From Mycobacteroides chelonae CCUG 47445 (lineage in GTDB: Bacteria; Actinomycetota; Actinomycetes; Mycobacteriales; Mycobacteriaceae), in the NCBI RefSeq assembly GCF_001632805.1, contig NZ_CP007220.1, positions 3,844,001 through 3,908,000 of the forward strand: DNA of 64,000 nucleotides, read 5' to 3'. Below the pieces are notes generated by a model. The model made no database searches. It worked only from the letters and a program-made list of their open reading frames with translations, and was not told where the DNA came from. A program made the translations under genes and the position numbers. Of the stretch, positions 8,735-17,803 are shown piece after piece; positions within the stretch are counted from its first letter, which is position 1; each line of letters begins with the position of its first letter.

Positions 8735-10050
8735 ATCGCGCCGACCACCTCGGCCACCCGTTCGGCGAGGCGCTGTGCGGTCGACTGCTCGTCGGCCTCC
8801 ACCATGACACGAACGAGTTGCTCGGTTCCGGAAGGACGCAACAGGATTCGGCCATTGCCCGCAAGCTCAGACTCCACAGCGGCGACGGCCGCAAGCACCT
8901 CGGGCGCCTTCGCCACCGTGTGCTTGTCCGAGACCGGCACGTTGATCAGCGTTTGCGGCAGGCTGCGCATCGCGGACGCAAGATCGGCCAACGACTTACC
9001 TGTTTGAGCCATCCGGGACATGAGACGCAGGCCGGTGACGATGCCGTCTCCGGTGGTGGCCAGTGAGGGCAACACGATATGACCGGATTGCTCACCGCCC
9101 AGGGCGAATTGGCCCGCGCGCAACTCCTCCAGCACATAGCGGTCGCCGACGCCGGTCACCTTGACGTCGATGCCCGCCGAACGCATGGCGATATGCAATC
9201 CCTGATTGCTCATCACCGTGGTGACCAGCGTGTTGTCGGTCAGCTCACCGGCTTCCGCCATCGCCGCGGCGAGCACGACCATGATGGCGTCGCCATCGAT
9301 GACGTTCCCGTCCGCATCTACCGCAAGACATCTGTCGGCGTCGCCGTCATGCGCAAGCCCGAGGTGGGCGTCGTGGGCCTTCACGGCGGCCTGCAGTGGA
9401 CCGAGATGCGTTGACCCACAACCGTCGTTGATATTGAGCCCGTCGGGGTCGGCATTGATGTCTATCACGTGGGCGCCGGCGGCGCGGTAGGCCAAGGGCG
9501 CCGCGTCGGAGGCCGCGCCGTGCGCACAGTCGACCACCACGGTGACTCCGCTCAGCGGATGAGTGGCGGCATTGTGAACATGATGCAGATACCGGTCGAG
9601 GGCGTCCACGGCGTCGCGCACACGACCGATGCCCGCCCCGGTCGGACGTGCCGCAGGAGTATCCAGCTGCGCCTCGATGGCATCCTCGGCGGAGTCATCA
9701 AGCTTGTGTCCACCGGCGCCGAAGATCTTGATGCCGTTGTCGGGCATGGGGTTATGGGAGGCCGAGATCATGACGCCGAAGGCCGCTCCGTAGGCACCCG
9801 TCAGGTATGCCACCGCCGGGGTGGGCAGCACACCGACGCGCAGTACGTCGACGCCTTCAGCCGCGATGCCCGCAACAACCGCAGCCTCCAACATCTCACC
9901 ACTGGCGCGCGGATCTCGGCCCACGACCGCGATGGCGTGACCACTGGCCAACGACCGCGCCGCGGCCGAGCCCAGCGCGACCGCAAGCTCGGCTGTCAGC
10001 TCGGCATTCGCGACACCACGCACACCGTCAGTGCCGAATAGTGAGCCCAT
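8731..10050 (-). CDS. glmM: Phosphoglucosamine mutase
   Basis: A 439-residue alpha-D-phosphohexomutase that converts GlcN-6-P, the GlmS product, to GlcN-1-P. The start at the ATG at 10050 ([15 protein letters not shown]) has GGAAGG eight bases upstream. The catalytic phosphoserine loop [11 protein letters not shown] places the phosphorylated Ser at about residue 98. The metal loop DGDADRC follows, and the phosphate-binding [15 protein letters not shown] is near the C-terminus. It lies just downstream of rpsI (104 bases) on the same strand, separated by a hairpin, an arrangement (rplM-rpsI-glmM) common in actinobacteria. It converges on the PhoD-like gene with overlapping stop codons. Confidence 0.96.
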   Translation of the reverse strand: MGSLFGTDGVRGVANAELTAELAVALGSAAARSLASGHAIAVVGRDPRASGEMLEAAVVAGIAAEGVDVLRVGVLPTPAVAYLTGAYGAAFGVMISASHNPMPDNGIKIFGAGGHKLDDSAEDAIEAQLDTPAARPTGAGIGRVRDAVDALDRYLHHVHNAATHPLSGVTVVVDCAHGAASDAAPLAYRAAGAHVIDINADPDGLNINDGCGSTHLGPLQAAVKAHDAHLGLAHDGDADRCLAVDADGNVIDGDAIMVVLAAAMAEAGELTDNTLVTTVMSNQGLHIAMRSAGIDVKVTGVGDRYVLEELRAGQFALGGEQSGHIVLPSLATTGDGIVTGLRLMSRMAQTGKSLADLASAMRSLPQTLINVPVSDKHTVAKAPEVLAAVAAVESELAGNGRILLRPSGTEQLVRVMVEADEQSTAQRLAERVAEVVGAI

Positions 10051-10098
10051 GCAGTAAACCTTCCATAACCAGTCATACCAAACTGGCCCAATAACGCG

Positions 10099-10133
10099 AT
10101 TGCGCCGACACACAGGTTGTGTGCCGGCGCAAT
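10099..10133 (-). terminator. Hairpin after rpsI
   Basis: attgcgccgacacac and gtgtgccggcgcaat form a 15-base stem with one mismatch around a five-base loop, 20 bases beyond the rpsI stop. There is little U-tract (TTATTGG follows on the minus strand), so termination may be partial, with read-through into glmM. Confidence 0.55.
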
Positions 10134-10153
10134 ACGCGGACGAACAGGGTCGA

Positions 10154-10687
10154 TCAGCGCTTCGAGTACTGAGGCGCCTTACGGGCCTTCTTGAGACCGT
10201 ACTTCTTACGCTCGATCGCACGCGGGTCACGAGTGAGGAAGCCGGCCTTCTTCAGCACCGGACGGTCCTCGGGCTCCACGATGATGAGCGCACGGGCGAT
10301 GGCGAGACGCAGCGCGCCCGCCTGACCCGAAGGGCCGCCACCGGACAGGTGAGCGTAGATGTCCACGCTGTCCACACGGTTGACGGAGACCAGCGGCGCC
10401 TTGATGAGCTGCTGGTGCACCTTGTTCGGGAAGTACTCCTCCAGAGTGCGGCCATCCAGGTGGAACTTGCCGGTACCGGGGACGAGGCGCACGCGGACGA
10501 CGGCCTCCTTACGGCGGCCAACGGTCTGGATGGGCTTGTCGATGACGACGGGCCCGCGAGGAGCGGCCTTGACGGCAGTCTCTTCGGCGGAATCCTCAAC
10601 AACGACCTCGACGACCGCCTGGTCGCCGCCGTCCACTGCGATGTCCGCGTTCTCTTCGGGGGTCTGCTCTTCGGCGATATCGGTCAC
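10154..10687 (-). CDS. rpsI: 30S ribosomal protein S9
   Basis: A 177-residue protein. The C-terminal 130 residues are a standard S9: [26 protein letters not shown], the [19 protein letters not shown] segment and the basic tail ending QYSKR, which reaches the P-site tRNA. The first 45 residues are an acidic extension (repeated Glu/Asp/Val) typical of actinobacterial S9. The ATG overlaps the rplM stop by four bases, so the two genes form one translationally coupled operon. Confidence 0.98.
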   Translation of the reverse strand: MTDIAEEQTPEENADIAVDGGDQAVVEVVVEDSAEETAVKAAPRGPVVIDKPIQTVGRRKEAVVRVRLVPGTGKFHLDGRTLEEYFPNKVHQQLIKAPLVSVNRVDSVDIYAHLSGGGPSGQAGALRLAIARALIIVEPEDRPVLKKAGFLTRDPRAIERKKYGLKKARKAPQYSKR

Positions 10688-11127
10688 TGAGCCACCTGCT
10701 TAATCTCGAACGGGATCGGCTGCTGCGCGGCGTGCGGGTGCTCGGGACCTGCGTACACCTTCAGCTTGCGCTCGATCTGGCGGCCAAGCTTGTTCTTAGG
10801 CAGCATGCCGATGATTGCCTTCTCCACCGTGCGAGTGGGGAACTTCTCCAGCTGCTCGCCGATGCTGCGCTTGCGCAGACCGCCCGGGAAGCCCGAGTGA
10901 CGGTAGGCGAACTTGTCGGTGAGCTTCTTGCCGCTGAGGGCAATCTTCTCTGCGTTGATGATGACGACGAAATCGCCACCATCAGCATGCGGGGCGTAGG
11001 TCGGCTTGTGCTTGCCGCGCAGCAGGGTGGCTGCTTGAACGGCAAGACGGCCGAGCACTACATCCGTGGCGTCGATGACATACCAGCTCGTGGTGATGTC
11101 ACCCGCCTTCGGCGTGTAGGTAGGCAC
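10684..11127 (-). CDS. rplM: 50S ribosomal protein L13
   Basis: A 147-residue L13. The start is the GTG at 11127, giving (V/M)[16 protein letters not shown], which matches the mycobacterial L13 start; the frame stays open upstream, but that extension is not part of the family. [29 protein letters not shown] and the C-terminal [11 protein letters not shown] segment are diagnostic. An AAGGAAAGAC Shine-Dalgarno sequence precedes the start. Confidence 0.97.
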   Translation of the reverse strand: MPTYTPKAGDITTSWYVIDATDVVLGRLAVQAATLLRGKHKPTYAPHADGGDFVVIINAEKIALSGKKLTDKFAYRHSGFPGGLRKRSIGEQLEKFPTRTVEKAIIGMLPKNKLGRQIERKLKVYAGPEHPHAAQQPIPFEIKQVAQ

Positions 11128-11343
11128 AGTCTTTCCTTGTCTACTCGGGTGGATCCCCGGACGGCTGTTGCCGTTCGGAGCGCTGGTCATGGCGGACGGT
11201 GGAGGTTGATCTCGGCGACCAGTGGTGACCCGAGCCTCGTGTGCGAAGACATACCGCACGCCAACGGAGCAGCTTACCGGGCCACGTCACCGCAGGTCAA
11301 AACGCGGCCGAGCCCGCCTTGTGGGCAGCCCCGACACCCCCAA
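11128..11343 (-). promoter_or_regulatory. Leader/promoter region of rplM-rpsI
   Basis: About 216 bases lie between the esxUT terminator and the rplM start. No gene is visible. A promoter and 5' leader for the L13/S9 operon must lie here, but I could not pick a convincing -35/-10 pair. Confidence 0.4.
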
Positions 11344-11391
11344 GAAAAAACTGTGGGGCCTTGGTGGCTCTCCCCCACCAAGGCCCCACAG
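11344..11391 (-). terminator. Strong intrinsic terminator of esxU-esxT
   Basis: ctgtggggccttggtgg (11351-11367) and its exact reverse complement (11375-11391) form a perfect 17-base stem with a 7-base loop. On the minus strand the stem is followed by TTTTTTCTTG. This is a canonical U-tract terminator, rare in mycobacteria, placed 25 bases after the esxT stop and before the rplM leader. Confidence 0.9.
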
Positions 11392-11415
11392 GGTCTTGAA
11401 CAAACCGTCGGCGAT

Positions 11416-11703
11416 TTAGCCGTGCCAGGCGCCCGCAGCGCTCTGGTCGGTGTGCTGCGCATCCTGGTTACCCTGGTCAACCTTGGAGTTGAGCTGAGTC
11501 AGGATCTGGTTGAGGTCCTCAGCGGACTGGTGCCAAGCCTTCTGGTACTCCTGGTAAGCAGTCGCTTCCTGGCCCTCAGCTTGCTGGACCAGGGGCTGGA
11601 TGTCGTGCTGCAGTTCCTCCAGGCCGGCCTGGAACTTGTTGATGATGCCCTTGACATCGGCAACCAGCGCATCGATCTCGCCGTGGTTGTAAGTAATCTG
11701 CAT
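11416..11703 (-). CDS. esxT: WXG100-family protein EsxT
   Basis: A 95-residue helical-hairpin protein of the ESAT-6/CFP-10 superfamily. The ATG at 11703 gives MQITYNHGEIDALVAD; an in-frame TTG two codons earlier is possible. The turn carries AWHQ, so Trp is kept but the Gly of WXG is not, as in other EsxT proteins. The C-terminus ends AAGAWHG, like M. tuberculosis EsxT (AAGAWAR), and has no YxxxD/E motif. It is expected to dimerise with EsxU, encoded 49 bases upstream on the same transcript, and to be exported by ESX-4. Confidence 0.9.
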   Translation of the reverse strand: MQITYNHGEIDALVADVKGIINKFQAGLEELQHDIQPLVQQAEGQEATAYQEYQKAWHQSAEDLNQILTQLNSKVDQGNQDAQHTDQSAAGAWHG

Positions 11704-11752
11704 GGTCAATCCCCTTTGCTATGTGATGTCTTTGATGACTATTACGAGACGC

Positions 11753-12031
11753 TTAGAAGGTCTGGCCCTCGTCCATCTCCTGGATGCGACGCTTGTTCGA
11801 CTCCATGGTGTCGTGGATCCCGACGAGCACCTTCTGGATGTCGCCCATCTCCTGATCGAAACGAGCCATCGCCTCGTCGAAGGCATGCCGCGCCTGCCCC
11901 TGCCAGGTGCTGGTACCCACCGCTACGCGGTCCCGCAGCTGGGACTGCATCGCGGTGAACTCCTGGTACTTGCCGTCAATCTTCTTGGCAGTGGAATCGA
12001 GCAACGCCAGGTCATTCTGAAAAACAGCCAC
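11753..12031 (-). CDS. esxU: WXG100-family protein EsxU
   Basis: A 92-residue WXG100 protein with a canonical WQG turn between two helices (SQLRDRVAVGTSTWQGQA). The start is the GTG at 12031, with a strong GGGAGGAA ribosome binding site six bases upstream. It pairs with EsxT as the probable heterodimeric substrate of the adjacent ESX-4 apparatus. The C-terminus (SNKRRIQEMDEGQTF) lacks a YxxxD/E signal. The SigM-like promoter sits about 80 bases upstream. Confidence 0.9.
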   Translation of the reverse strand: MAVFQNDLALLDSTAKKIDGKYQEFTAMQSQLRDRVAVGTSTWQGQARHAFDEAMARFDQEMGDIQKVLVGIHDTMESNKRRIQEMDEGQTF

Positions 12032-12116
12032 TTCAGTTCCTCCCTTGTCCCCAGGCCCGGCCAGTCACGGGTGTGACTTCCGGTTTCTGGCCGGTTTTGT
12101 CCTTACAACTACATAC

Positions 12117-12142
12117 GATGGCCTGACCGCCAGATCGGTTCC
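12117..12142 (-). promoter_or_regulatory. Predicted SigM-type ECF promoter of esxU-esxT
   Basis: On the minus strand GGAAC (12142-12138), 17 bases, then CATC (12120-12117), one base away from CGTC. It lies in the same 15-base block found before the EspC-like gene at 6047. esxU and esxT are reported SigM targets in M. tuberculosis, as I recall the published regulon. Confidence 0.6.
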
Positions 12143-12173
12143 ATCTTTTTCAAAGTTTTTTTCAGCAATCTTG

Positions 12174-13553
12174 CTAGTTACCCGACTTTACCGCATGTGC
12201 GGTTCGGATCGCCAGATCACAAGCCTGTTCGACATCAATGTAGCTATTCTTCTTGAACTGGCAGCCAACTCCCATTCTCAGGTCATCATCCAGAAGCACT
12301 GTCCACGCGATGTCATGGCCCTCGCGAACCTCGGTGTAGGTGACCGCCGGCCGGTCCGCCTTGCGGTCGTCGGCCTTGAAATCGGTGAACACCCCCGGCG
12401 GCTCCTTCGTCATGGCAACTCGCAGCGTCTCCGCTGTTGAGGCCAAGGTTTCTGTCGACTTCACCCGCACCTGGGTCACATGCACGACCGCCTCAGGGTC
12501 CTCGGGTGAGATCACCTCGACCCGCGCTGAACCGGAACCGCCCGCAGGGATGCGCCGTACCGCCCACTCGGCGGGCACCATGAACTGCACATGCCCCTCT
12601 ACCAGCAGCGATGTCGCCGCGACGGGTGCCGTGGGCGACGGGTGCCGCTCGCGCGCGGAGGCCACAGTCAAGACAACACCGGTGACAACCACGGCCGCGG
12701 CCAGGCCAATCGCGGCAAGCGGCCACCACGCGGGAAGCCGCGGCGTGGATCTTGCGGGCGACGCGGGTGTCCATTCGGGCCTTCTGGCCACAATGGGCTC
12801 CTCTGCCGGCTCATCGATGAACGCCAGCGCCCGTGGAGCCTGACCGACATCGCGGAACACCGAATCCCCGGCGACCTGCGATACCCCGGGAGTCAAGCCG
12901 ATCCGATCGACCGCGTCGACGATCGCCTCACCCATGTCGCTATCGGCCGAGTCGACGAGGATCGCGGCGACTCCTGTCGGTTCGCCGCGGGCCACCTCCT
13001 CGACGGCACGCGCCACGGCGCGTGCAACATCTGCGGCGTTCTTGGTCTCCCAGGACCGTTCTTCGAGATGCCGAACCGTCGCCTCCGGCTCACCGGCAGA
13101 GCCGTGCGCCACGACGGTGACGGCGACCTCACCGGGTGACACCTCGACCACCACCAGGGAGCGCCCCGACAGATCGGCGCGCACACCGCGCTCGGCCAGA
13201 GCGATGGCGCGCGACCGCACGGTCAGTGTCGCGGCCATCATCCGCGCGGCATTCGACAGCACGGTGCGCCGTCCAGGACTCCACGCCGTCGGATGGATCA
13301 GCTGCATCGAATCGAGGCGAACCGGAGCATTCTGATCAGTGAGCAACGACTCGAACAGGGCTGCCCAGAGCGCACGGGACGGAACCACGCGACCTGGCAA
13401 CAGGGCCATCTCGTCGTCGAGTGCTGCGACCGCCGACCGAACATCGGAATGCCCGGCCTCGCGGATGCCGGCGTCGGTTCGCGCCCGGACTGCGGTCTCG
13501 GTCACTTCGATCGCTACCCGCGTCCCTATCTGCGGGTCGCGATCCAGAATCAC
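12174..13553 (-). CDS. Type VII secretion-associated membrane protein (Rv3446c-like)
   Basis: A 459-residue protein with a cytoplasmic N-terminal part (about 1-270), one membrane helix (about 276-299, WWPLAAIGLAAAVVVTGVVL) and an extracytoplasmic C-terminal domain. This layout matches the Rv3446c family that accompanies ESX-4. The start is the GTG at 13553, which overlaps the eccC4 stop (GTGA), so it is translationally coupled to the ATPase gene. The N-terminal half has an actin/ASKHA-like feel (IAVEVTETAVRAR, VVVEVSPGEVAVTVVAHG), but that is only an impression. It probably links the EccC motor or EsxUT to the membrane complex. Confidence 0.8.
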   Translation of the reverse strand: MILDRDPQIGTRVAIEVTETAVRARTDAGIREAGHSDVRSAVAALDDEMALLPGRVVPSRALWAALFESLLTDQNAPVRLDSMQLIHPTAWSPGRRTVLSNAARMMAATLTVRSRAIALAERGVRADLSGRSLVVVEVSPGEVAVTVVAHGSAGEPEATVRHLEERSWETKNAADVARAVARAVEEVARGEPTGVAAILVDSADSDMGEAIVDAVDRIGLTPGVSQVAGDSVFRDVGQAPRALAFIDEPAEEPIVARRPEWTPASPARSTPRLPAWWPLAAIGLAAAVVVTGVVLTVASARERHPSPTAPVAATSLLVEGHVQFMVPAEWAVRRIPAGGSGSARVEVISPEDPEAVVHVTQVRVKSTETLASTAETLRVAMTKEPPGVFTDFKADDRKADRPAVTYTEVREGHDIAWTVLLDDDLRMGVGCQFKKNSYIDVEQACDLAIRTAHAVKSGN

Positions 13554-16500
13554 TGCGGATCGCTCCAGGCCACTTGGATCAGTTGTTGGCCGCCCGAGCG
13601 CATGACCAGAGTGCCGCGGCCCGCAGGCTGCTCACTCGGTCTGACCGTCCCCAACAACACACCCTCGTCTCTGTTGCCACTCATCTGTAAACCGATGCAG
13701 GACAAGTCCTTCATGCGCGCCATCATCGGCTCGAACATCGCCCGCGAGGCACCGCTGGTGCGGCGTGCGATCACAACGTGCAGGCCGATGTCCTTCGAGT
13801 GCGGTAGGTACTCCGCCAGCGGCAGCAGCGGGTTTCCGCTTGCCAGCGCCACCAGGTCATAGTCGTCGACCAGGATGTAGATCTCCGGGCCGGACCACCA
13901 TGACCTGTCCCGCAATTCCTGTTGAGTCACATCGGGTCCCGGCATGCGCGACTTGAGGAGCTCGATCAACGCGGGCACCTCATCGACCAGGGTATTGCTC
14001 GACATCGCGTACTTGGCTAGATGCTCAGTCTCGACGACACCGAGCAAGGTGCGCCGATAGTCCACGATGAACAGCTGCACCTGCTCCGGAGTGGTGGTAC
14101 GGACGATCTCGCGGCACATGGTGCGCAACAAGCCGGTCTTGCCGCACTCGCTGTCGCCGAAGATCATCATGTGCGGCTGCTCGCCGAACTCCAGGAACGT
14201 CGGAGCCAGCTCGGTTTCGTTGATACCGACGAGGATGCGCAGGTTCGGCTGATCGTTTTGAGGTGCCTGCGGAACCAGCGCGGCGTAATCGATCTTGTGC
14301 GGCAGCATGCGAACCTTCGGCGCTTCTGCCGAACTGCGTTGGCGCATGCTCGCCGCGGCCGCACTGATCGCCTCACCAAGGTCCTGATTCGACGAGACGC
14401 TGTCGACGCGTGGCAATCCGATGAGCATGTGCCGACGGTCGCGGGTGATACCCCGGCCCGGCCTGCCATCAGGCACGAGCTGTGCCAGCTTGCGGTCGAA
14501 GTCCGAGTCGAGCGGATCACCGAGACGAAGCTCGACGCGCGTGCCGATTTGGTCCTTCAGGGCCGGGCGGATCTCGGCCCAGCGCGACGCCGTGACCACC
14601 GTGTGCACACCGAAACCGAGCCCCTGCGCCGCAAGCGCGGTGACCTGTGGCTCGAGGGCCTCGAACTCCTGACGCACGGTGGACCAGCCATCGATGATGA
14701 AGAACACGTCGCCGAAAGGATCATTCGCAAGCTGTGGGTCACCGGCACCCTTGCGCCGCCGGTACTCGGCCATCGAGTCAATTCCATAGGCGCGGAAGGC
14801 ATTCTCACGCGATCTGACGATCGTCAGCATTTCGGCGAAAGTCCGCCGGATCAGATCTGATTCCAGGCGGCTGGCCACCGAACCGACATGCGGCAGCTGC
14901 GCCAACGACGTGAGCGTGCCACCACCGAAGTCCAGGCAGTAGAACTGCACCTGCGCGGGACTGTGTGTCACCGCGAGCGAGGTCACCAGGGTGCGGATAG
15001 CCATCGACTTCCCGGACTGGGGTGCACCGACAATAGCGACGTTGCCCGCCGCGGCGGACAGGTCGACGATGTACGGGTCGCGGCGCTGCTCGTACGGCCG
15101 GTCCACGATTCCGATCGGAACGGTCAGGCTGCCCACCGCGTCGAAACCGGCGCGACCGTGACGAGGAATCAGGTCGCCCAGCGTGGGCGAATCATCCAAT
15201 GGCGGAAGCCACACCTCGTGAGCCGGATTGCCATGCCCCTCAACGCGATCGAGGATCGTGTCGATGACCGACCTTCCTGGTGCCCCTTCGGACGCGGCCG
15301 GAGTGTCATCTTCGACCACTTCCACCGGACGCATCTGCAGCGCCACCGGCGCAGCGGTAAAGAGGCGCGGCGCCGCACCTCCGCCTCCCGAGGAGACGGC
15401 CCGACGCGCCGGTCCGTACGGCACATATGCGCCCGAGACGTAGGAGGTCTGGAATCGCGTCAACTCGCCCGAATCGTCCTTGAGGTAGCAGGAACCAGGG
15501 GTGTTGGGCAGATGATAGGCGTCCGGCACGCCGATGGCGGCACGCGATTCGTTGGCAGAGAACGTCTTCAAGCAGAGTCGATAAGACAGGTGCGATTCCA
15601 GCCCGCGCAGACGACCCTCGTCCAGACGCTGCGAAGCGAGCAACAGATGCACATGTAGCGACCGGCCCAGACGGCCGATTGCGACGAACAACTCCGCGAA
15701 ATCCGGGTGCTGACTCAGCAACTCGGAGAACTCGTCGACGATGATGAACAGTGCCGGCAATGGGGCGAGGGACGCACCGGCGGCGCGGGCACGCTCGTAC
15801 TCGGTGACATTGGCGAAGTTGCCCGCGGCGCGCAACAGCTCCTGGCGCCGGTTCATCTCGCCTGCGAGAGCGTCCTTCATGCGGGACACCAGGTTCGCCT
15901 CTTCGGCAAGGTTGGTGATGATCGCCGCGACGTGCTGCGCTCGATCCAGACCGAGGAATGTCGCTCCACCCTTGAAGTCGACGAGCACGAGGTTGAGCGC
16001 ATCCGGCGAATGGGTCGCGATCATGCCGAGTGTCAACGTGCGCAGGAACTCCGACTTACCCGAACCGGTCGCACCGATGCAGAGCCCGTGTGGACCCATG
16101 CCGTTCTCGGCGGCTTCCTTGATATCCAGCTCCATCGGAGTGCCGTCGACCGCGATACCGATCGGAACCCGCAGCCTGTCTCGGCCAACCCTGTTGCGCC
16201 ACACTACTTCCGGGTTAAGCAGCCCGGGATCACCGATGCCCACGATGTCGGACCAGCGCGTGCTGACCTCGGTCTGGATCTGAACCTCGTCGCCGCTGCC
16301 CGTCAGCACCCGATAGGGCGCCAGGCGGCGCGCACACGCCATCGCCTCGGTAACGGTGAGGTGATCCGGGTGGGCGAAGACCTCGGACCCGACGTTGCCT
16401 TTGGCACCCAACCCGCGTTCGGTCAGCTCCAGTTGCATACCGCGACGGGCCGCGAGCGGATCCACCCTGGTGCCGATCTCGACCAGGGTCACCGAATCGA

Positions 16501-17536
16501 TGCCGTGGTCGACAATGAGGCGTTCGGACCCGATCAGCGTGCCGCTGTCGACGATGATGAGGATCTGCGGCCGGTCGGGGGAAGGCTGCGCGGTCCGCGA
16601 GAACCGTTCCCGCTCGGTGATCAGCGACGCCAACGATTCCTCGACCTCACCCAGTGAGTGGTAGACGAGCCGAGATGAGCCGACGCCGTCGAAGGCGCTC
16701 GGATGCTGAGAGTGCGGAAGCCATTTGAGCCAGTCCCAGTGTGGGGCGGCATGCCGATTGACCACCGCCGCCACCAAGAACTGGTCGGGCCCGTGGAACA
16801 TCGCGAGCTGGCAGATCATGGCGCGCAACATGCCTCGCGCCACCTCCGGCGAACCGTCGATGGTGACGGCCGCAAAACCTCTCAGGTTCAACGCGATAGG
16901 CAGCTCGGGCACCAGCGAGTGCGTCCGCACGAATCGCCGCAGCGCCACTGACGCGACCGGCTCCAGCTCCTCGACCGGGCCGATCTCCGGCGCCACCAAC
17001 TGGGCCGCCAGACGCTGATCCCCTACTCCGACACGCACATGGCAGTAGTCGCTGTCTCCGGGACGCCGCTCCCACATGCGGCGGCCACCGGCCAATGTCC
17101 ACAACGCGGCGGGGTCCGGGTTGTTCCAGAGCAGGGCCTTGCGCTGGGCCGCACCGGTATCGGTGACGTTCTTGCGCACCACTTCGAGGTACCGCAGGTA
17201 ATCCTTGCGATCCTCGTTGATCTCACTGGTCTTGGCTCCCTTGCCGCCGCTGTTGGACACCATGCTGACCATCGAAACCATCATCATGATCGGGAACAGC
17301 ATGAACATCGGGCTGCGCATCATCCCGCCGCCTGCCCCACCACCGAAGCTTCCCGAGGTGACGAAGAAGGCGATCATGCCCACCATTGCCACGACCATGA
17401 CCAGCGGCATGATCTTCGCGATGATCGGCGACGGGACCGGCCGCGGAATCTCCGGCGGCGGCTGCACATTGACCTCGCCGCCCGGGACACGAGGCACCGC
17501 AAGCCGAGGCCGACGAATGAATATTGTGGTGTTCAC
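13550..17536 (-). CDS. eccC4: ESX-4 secretion ATPase EccC4
   Basis: A 1328-residue FtsK/SpoIIIE-type motor of the type VII system. The GTG at 17536 (VNTTIFIRRPRLAVPRVPGG) gives the usual EccC start; the longer frame to 17617 is not family-like. Two membrane helices lie near residues 39-61 and 76-93. Three ATPase modules carry Walker A loops at about 487 (GATGSGKS), 836 (GAPQSGKS) and 1126 (GDSECGKT). The first has a clear Walker B (LFIIVDEFSEL). EccC binds the C-termini of WXG100 substrates and drives export. It is somewhat longer than M. tuberculosis EccC4 (1236) and heads the operon eccC4-Rv3446c-like. Confidence 0.95.
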   Translation of the reverse strand: MNTTIFIRRPRLAVPRVPGGEVNVQPPPEIPRPVPSPIIAKIMPLVMVVAMVGMIAFFVTSGSFGGGAGGGMMRSPMFMLFPIMMMVSMVSMVSNSGGKGAKTSEINEDRKDYLRYLEVVRKNVTDTGAAQRKALLWNNPDPAALWTLAGGRRMWERRPGDSDYCHVRVGVGDQRLAAQLVAPEIGPVEELEPVASVALRRFVRTHSLVPELPIALNLRGFAAVTIDGSPEVARGMLRAMICQLAMFHGPDQFLVAAVVNRHAAPHWDWLKWLPHSQHPSAFDGVGSSRLVYHSLGEVEESLASLITERERFSRTAQPSPDRPQILIIVDSGTLIGSERLIVDHGIDSVTLVEIGTRVDPLAARRGMQLELTERGLGAKGNVGSEVFAHPDHLTVTEAMACARRLAPYRVLTGSGDEVQIQTEVSTRWSDIVGIGDPGLLNPEVVWRNRVGRDRLRVPIGIAVDGTPMELDIKEAAENGMGPHGLCIGATGSGKSEFLRTLTLGMIATHSPDALNLVLVDFKGGATFLGLDRAQHVAAIITNLAEEANLVSRMKDALAGEMNRRQELLRAAGNFANVTEYERARAAGASLAPLPALFIIVDEFSELLSQHPDFAELFVAIGRLGRSLHVHLLLASQRLDEGRLRGLESHLSYRLCLKTFSANESRAAIGVPDAYHLPNTPGSCYLKDDSGELTRFQTSYVSGAYVPYGPARRAVSSGGGGAAPRLFTAAPVALQMRPVEVVEDDTPAASEGAPGRSVIDTILDRVEGHGNPAHEVWLPPLDDSPTLGDLIPRHGRAGFDAVGSLTVPIGIVDRPYEQRRDPYIVDLSAAAGNVAIVGAPQSGKSMAIRTLVTSLAVTHSPAQVQFYCLDFGGGTLTSLAQLPHVGSVASRLESDLIRRTFAEMLTIVRSRENAFRAYGIDSMAEYRRRKGAGDPQLANDPFGDVFFIIDGWSTVRQEFEALEPQVTALAAQGLGFGVHTVVTASRWAEIRPALKDQIGTRVELRLGDPLDSDFDRKLAQLVPDGRPGRGITRDRRHMLIGLPRVDSVSSNQDLGEAISAAAASMRQRSSAEAPKVRMLPHKIDYAALVPQAPQNDQPNLRILVGINETELAPTFLEFGEQPHMMIFGDSECGKTGLLRTMCREIVRTTTPEQVQLFIVDYRRTLLGVVETEHLAKYAMSSNTLVDEVPALIELLKSRMPGPDVTQQELRDRSWWSGPEIYILVDDYDLVALASGNPLLPLAEYLPHSKDIGLHVVIARRTSGASRAMFEPMMARMKDLSCIGLQMSGNRDEGVLLGTVRPSEQPAGRGTLVMRSGGQQLIQVAWSDPQ

Positions 17537-17803
17537 CCCGTGCTCACCCTGGCCCTCCGGTTCCCCCGCGTCACATCTCGTGGCAATCTGTGGCACCCAC
17601 GCTACCGCCCAGCCCACGGCGGGCTACAGGATAGGGCCGTTATATCCGGCGCCGCAACGAATTCGCTCACAAGATCGCTGCAGCCGCTGGTCGCGTGGTT
17701 GGCGTTCGCCCGGATGCATCGAACCGCTGGCGGCGCTCAGCAGCGTTCGGCTAGTGTGCATGCGCAAAGATCAATGACCGTGGGGGCAGGTAGGGGGCAC
17801 AGC
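17537..17803. promoter_or_regulatory. Divergent eccC4/eccD4 intergenic region
   Basis: This 267-base spacer must hold promoters for both ESX-4 core units. The GGAAC block seen at esxU and at the EspC-like gene is absent, so the core and the substrates are probably under different control. TAGTGT at 17752-17757 is a possible -10 for eccD4, without a matching -35. Confidence 0.35.

Noticed and set aside
12145-12178. A-rich stretch with an AGCAA/TTGCT stem after the Rv3446c-like gene as a terminator
   Set aside because: The stem is five bases long and is followed by A rather than T on the transcribed strand.
17039-17803. 255-codon extension of EccD4
   Set aside because: It is antisense to the eccC4 start, and the good ribosome binding site is at 17804.
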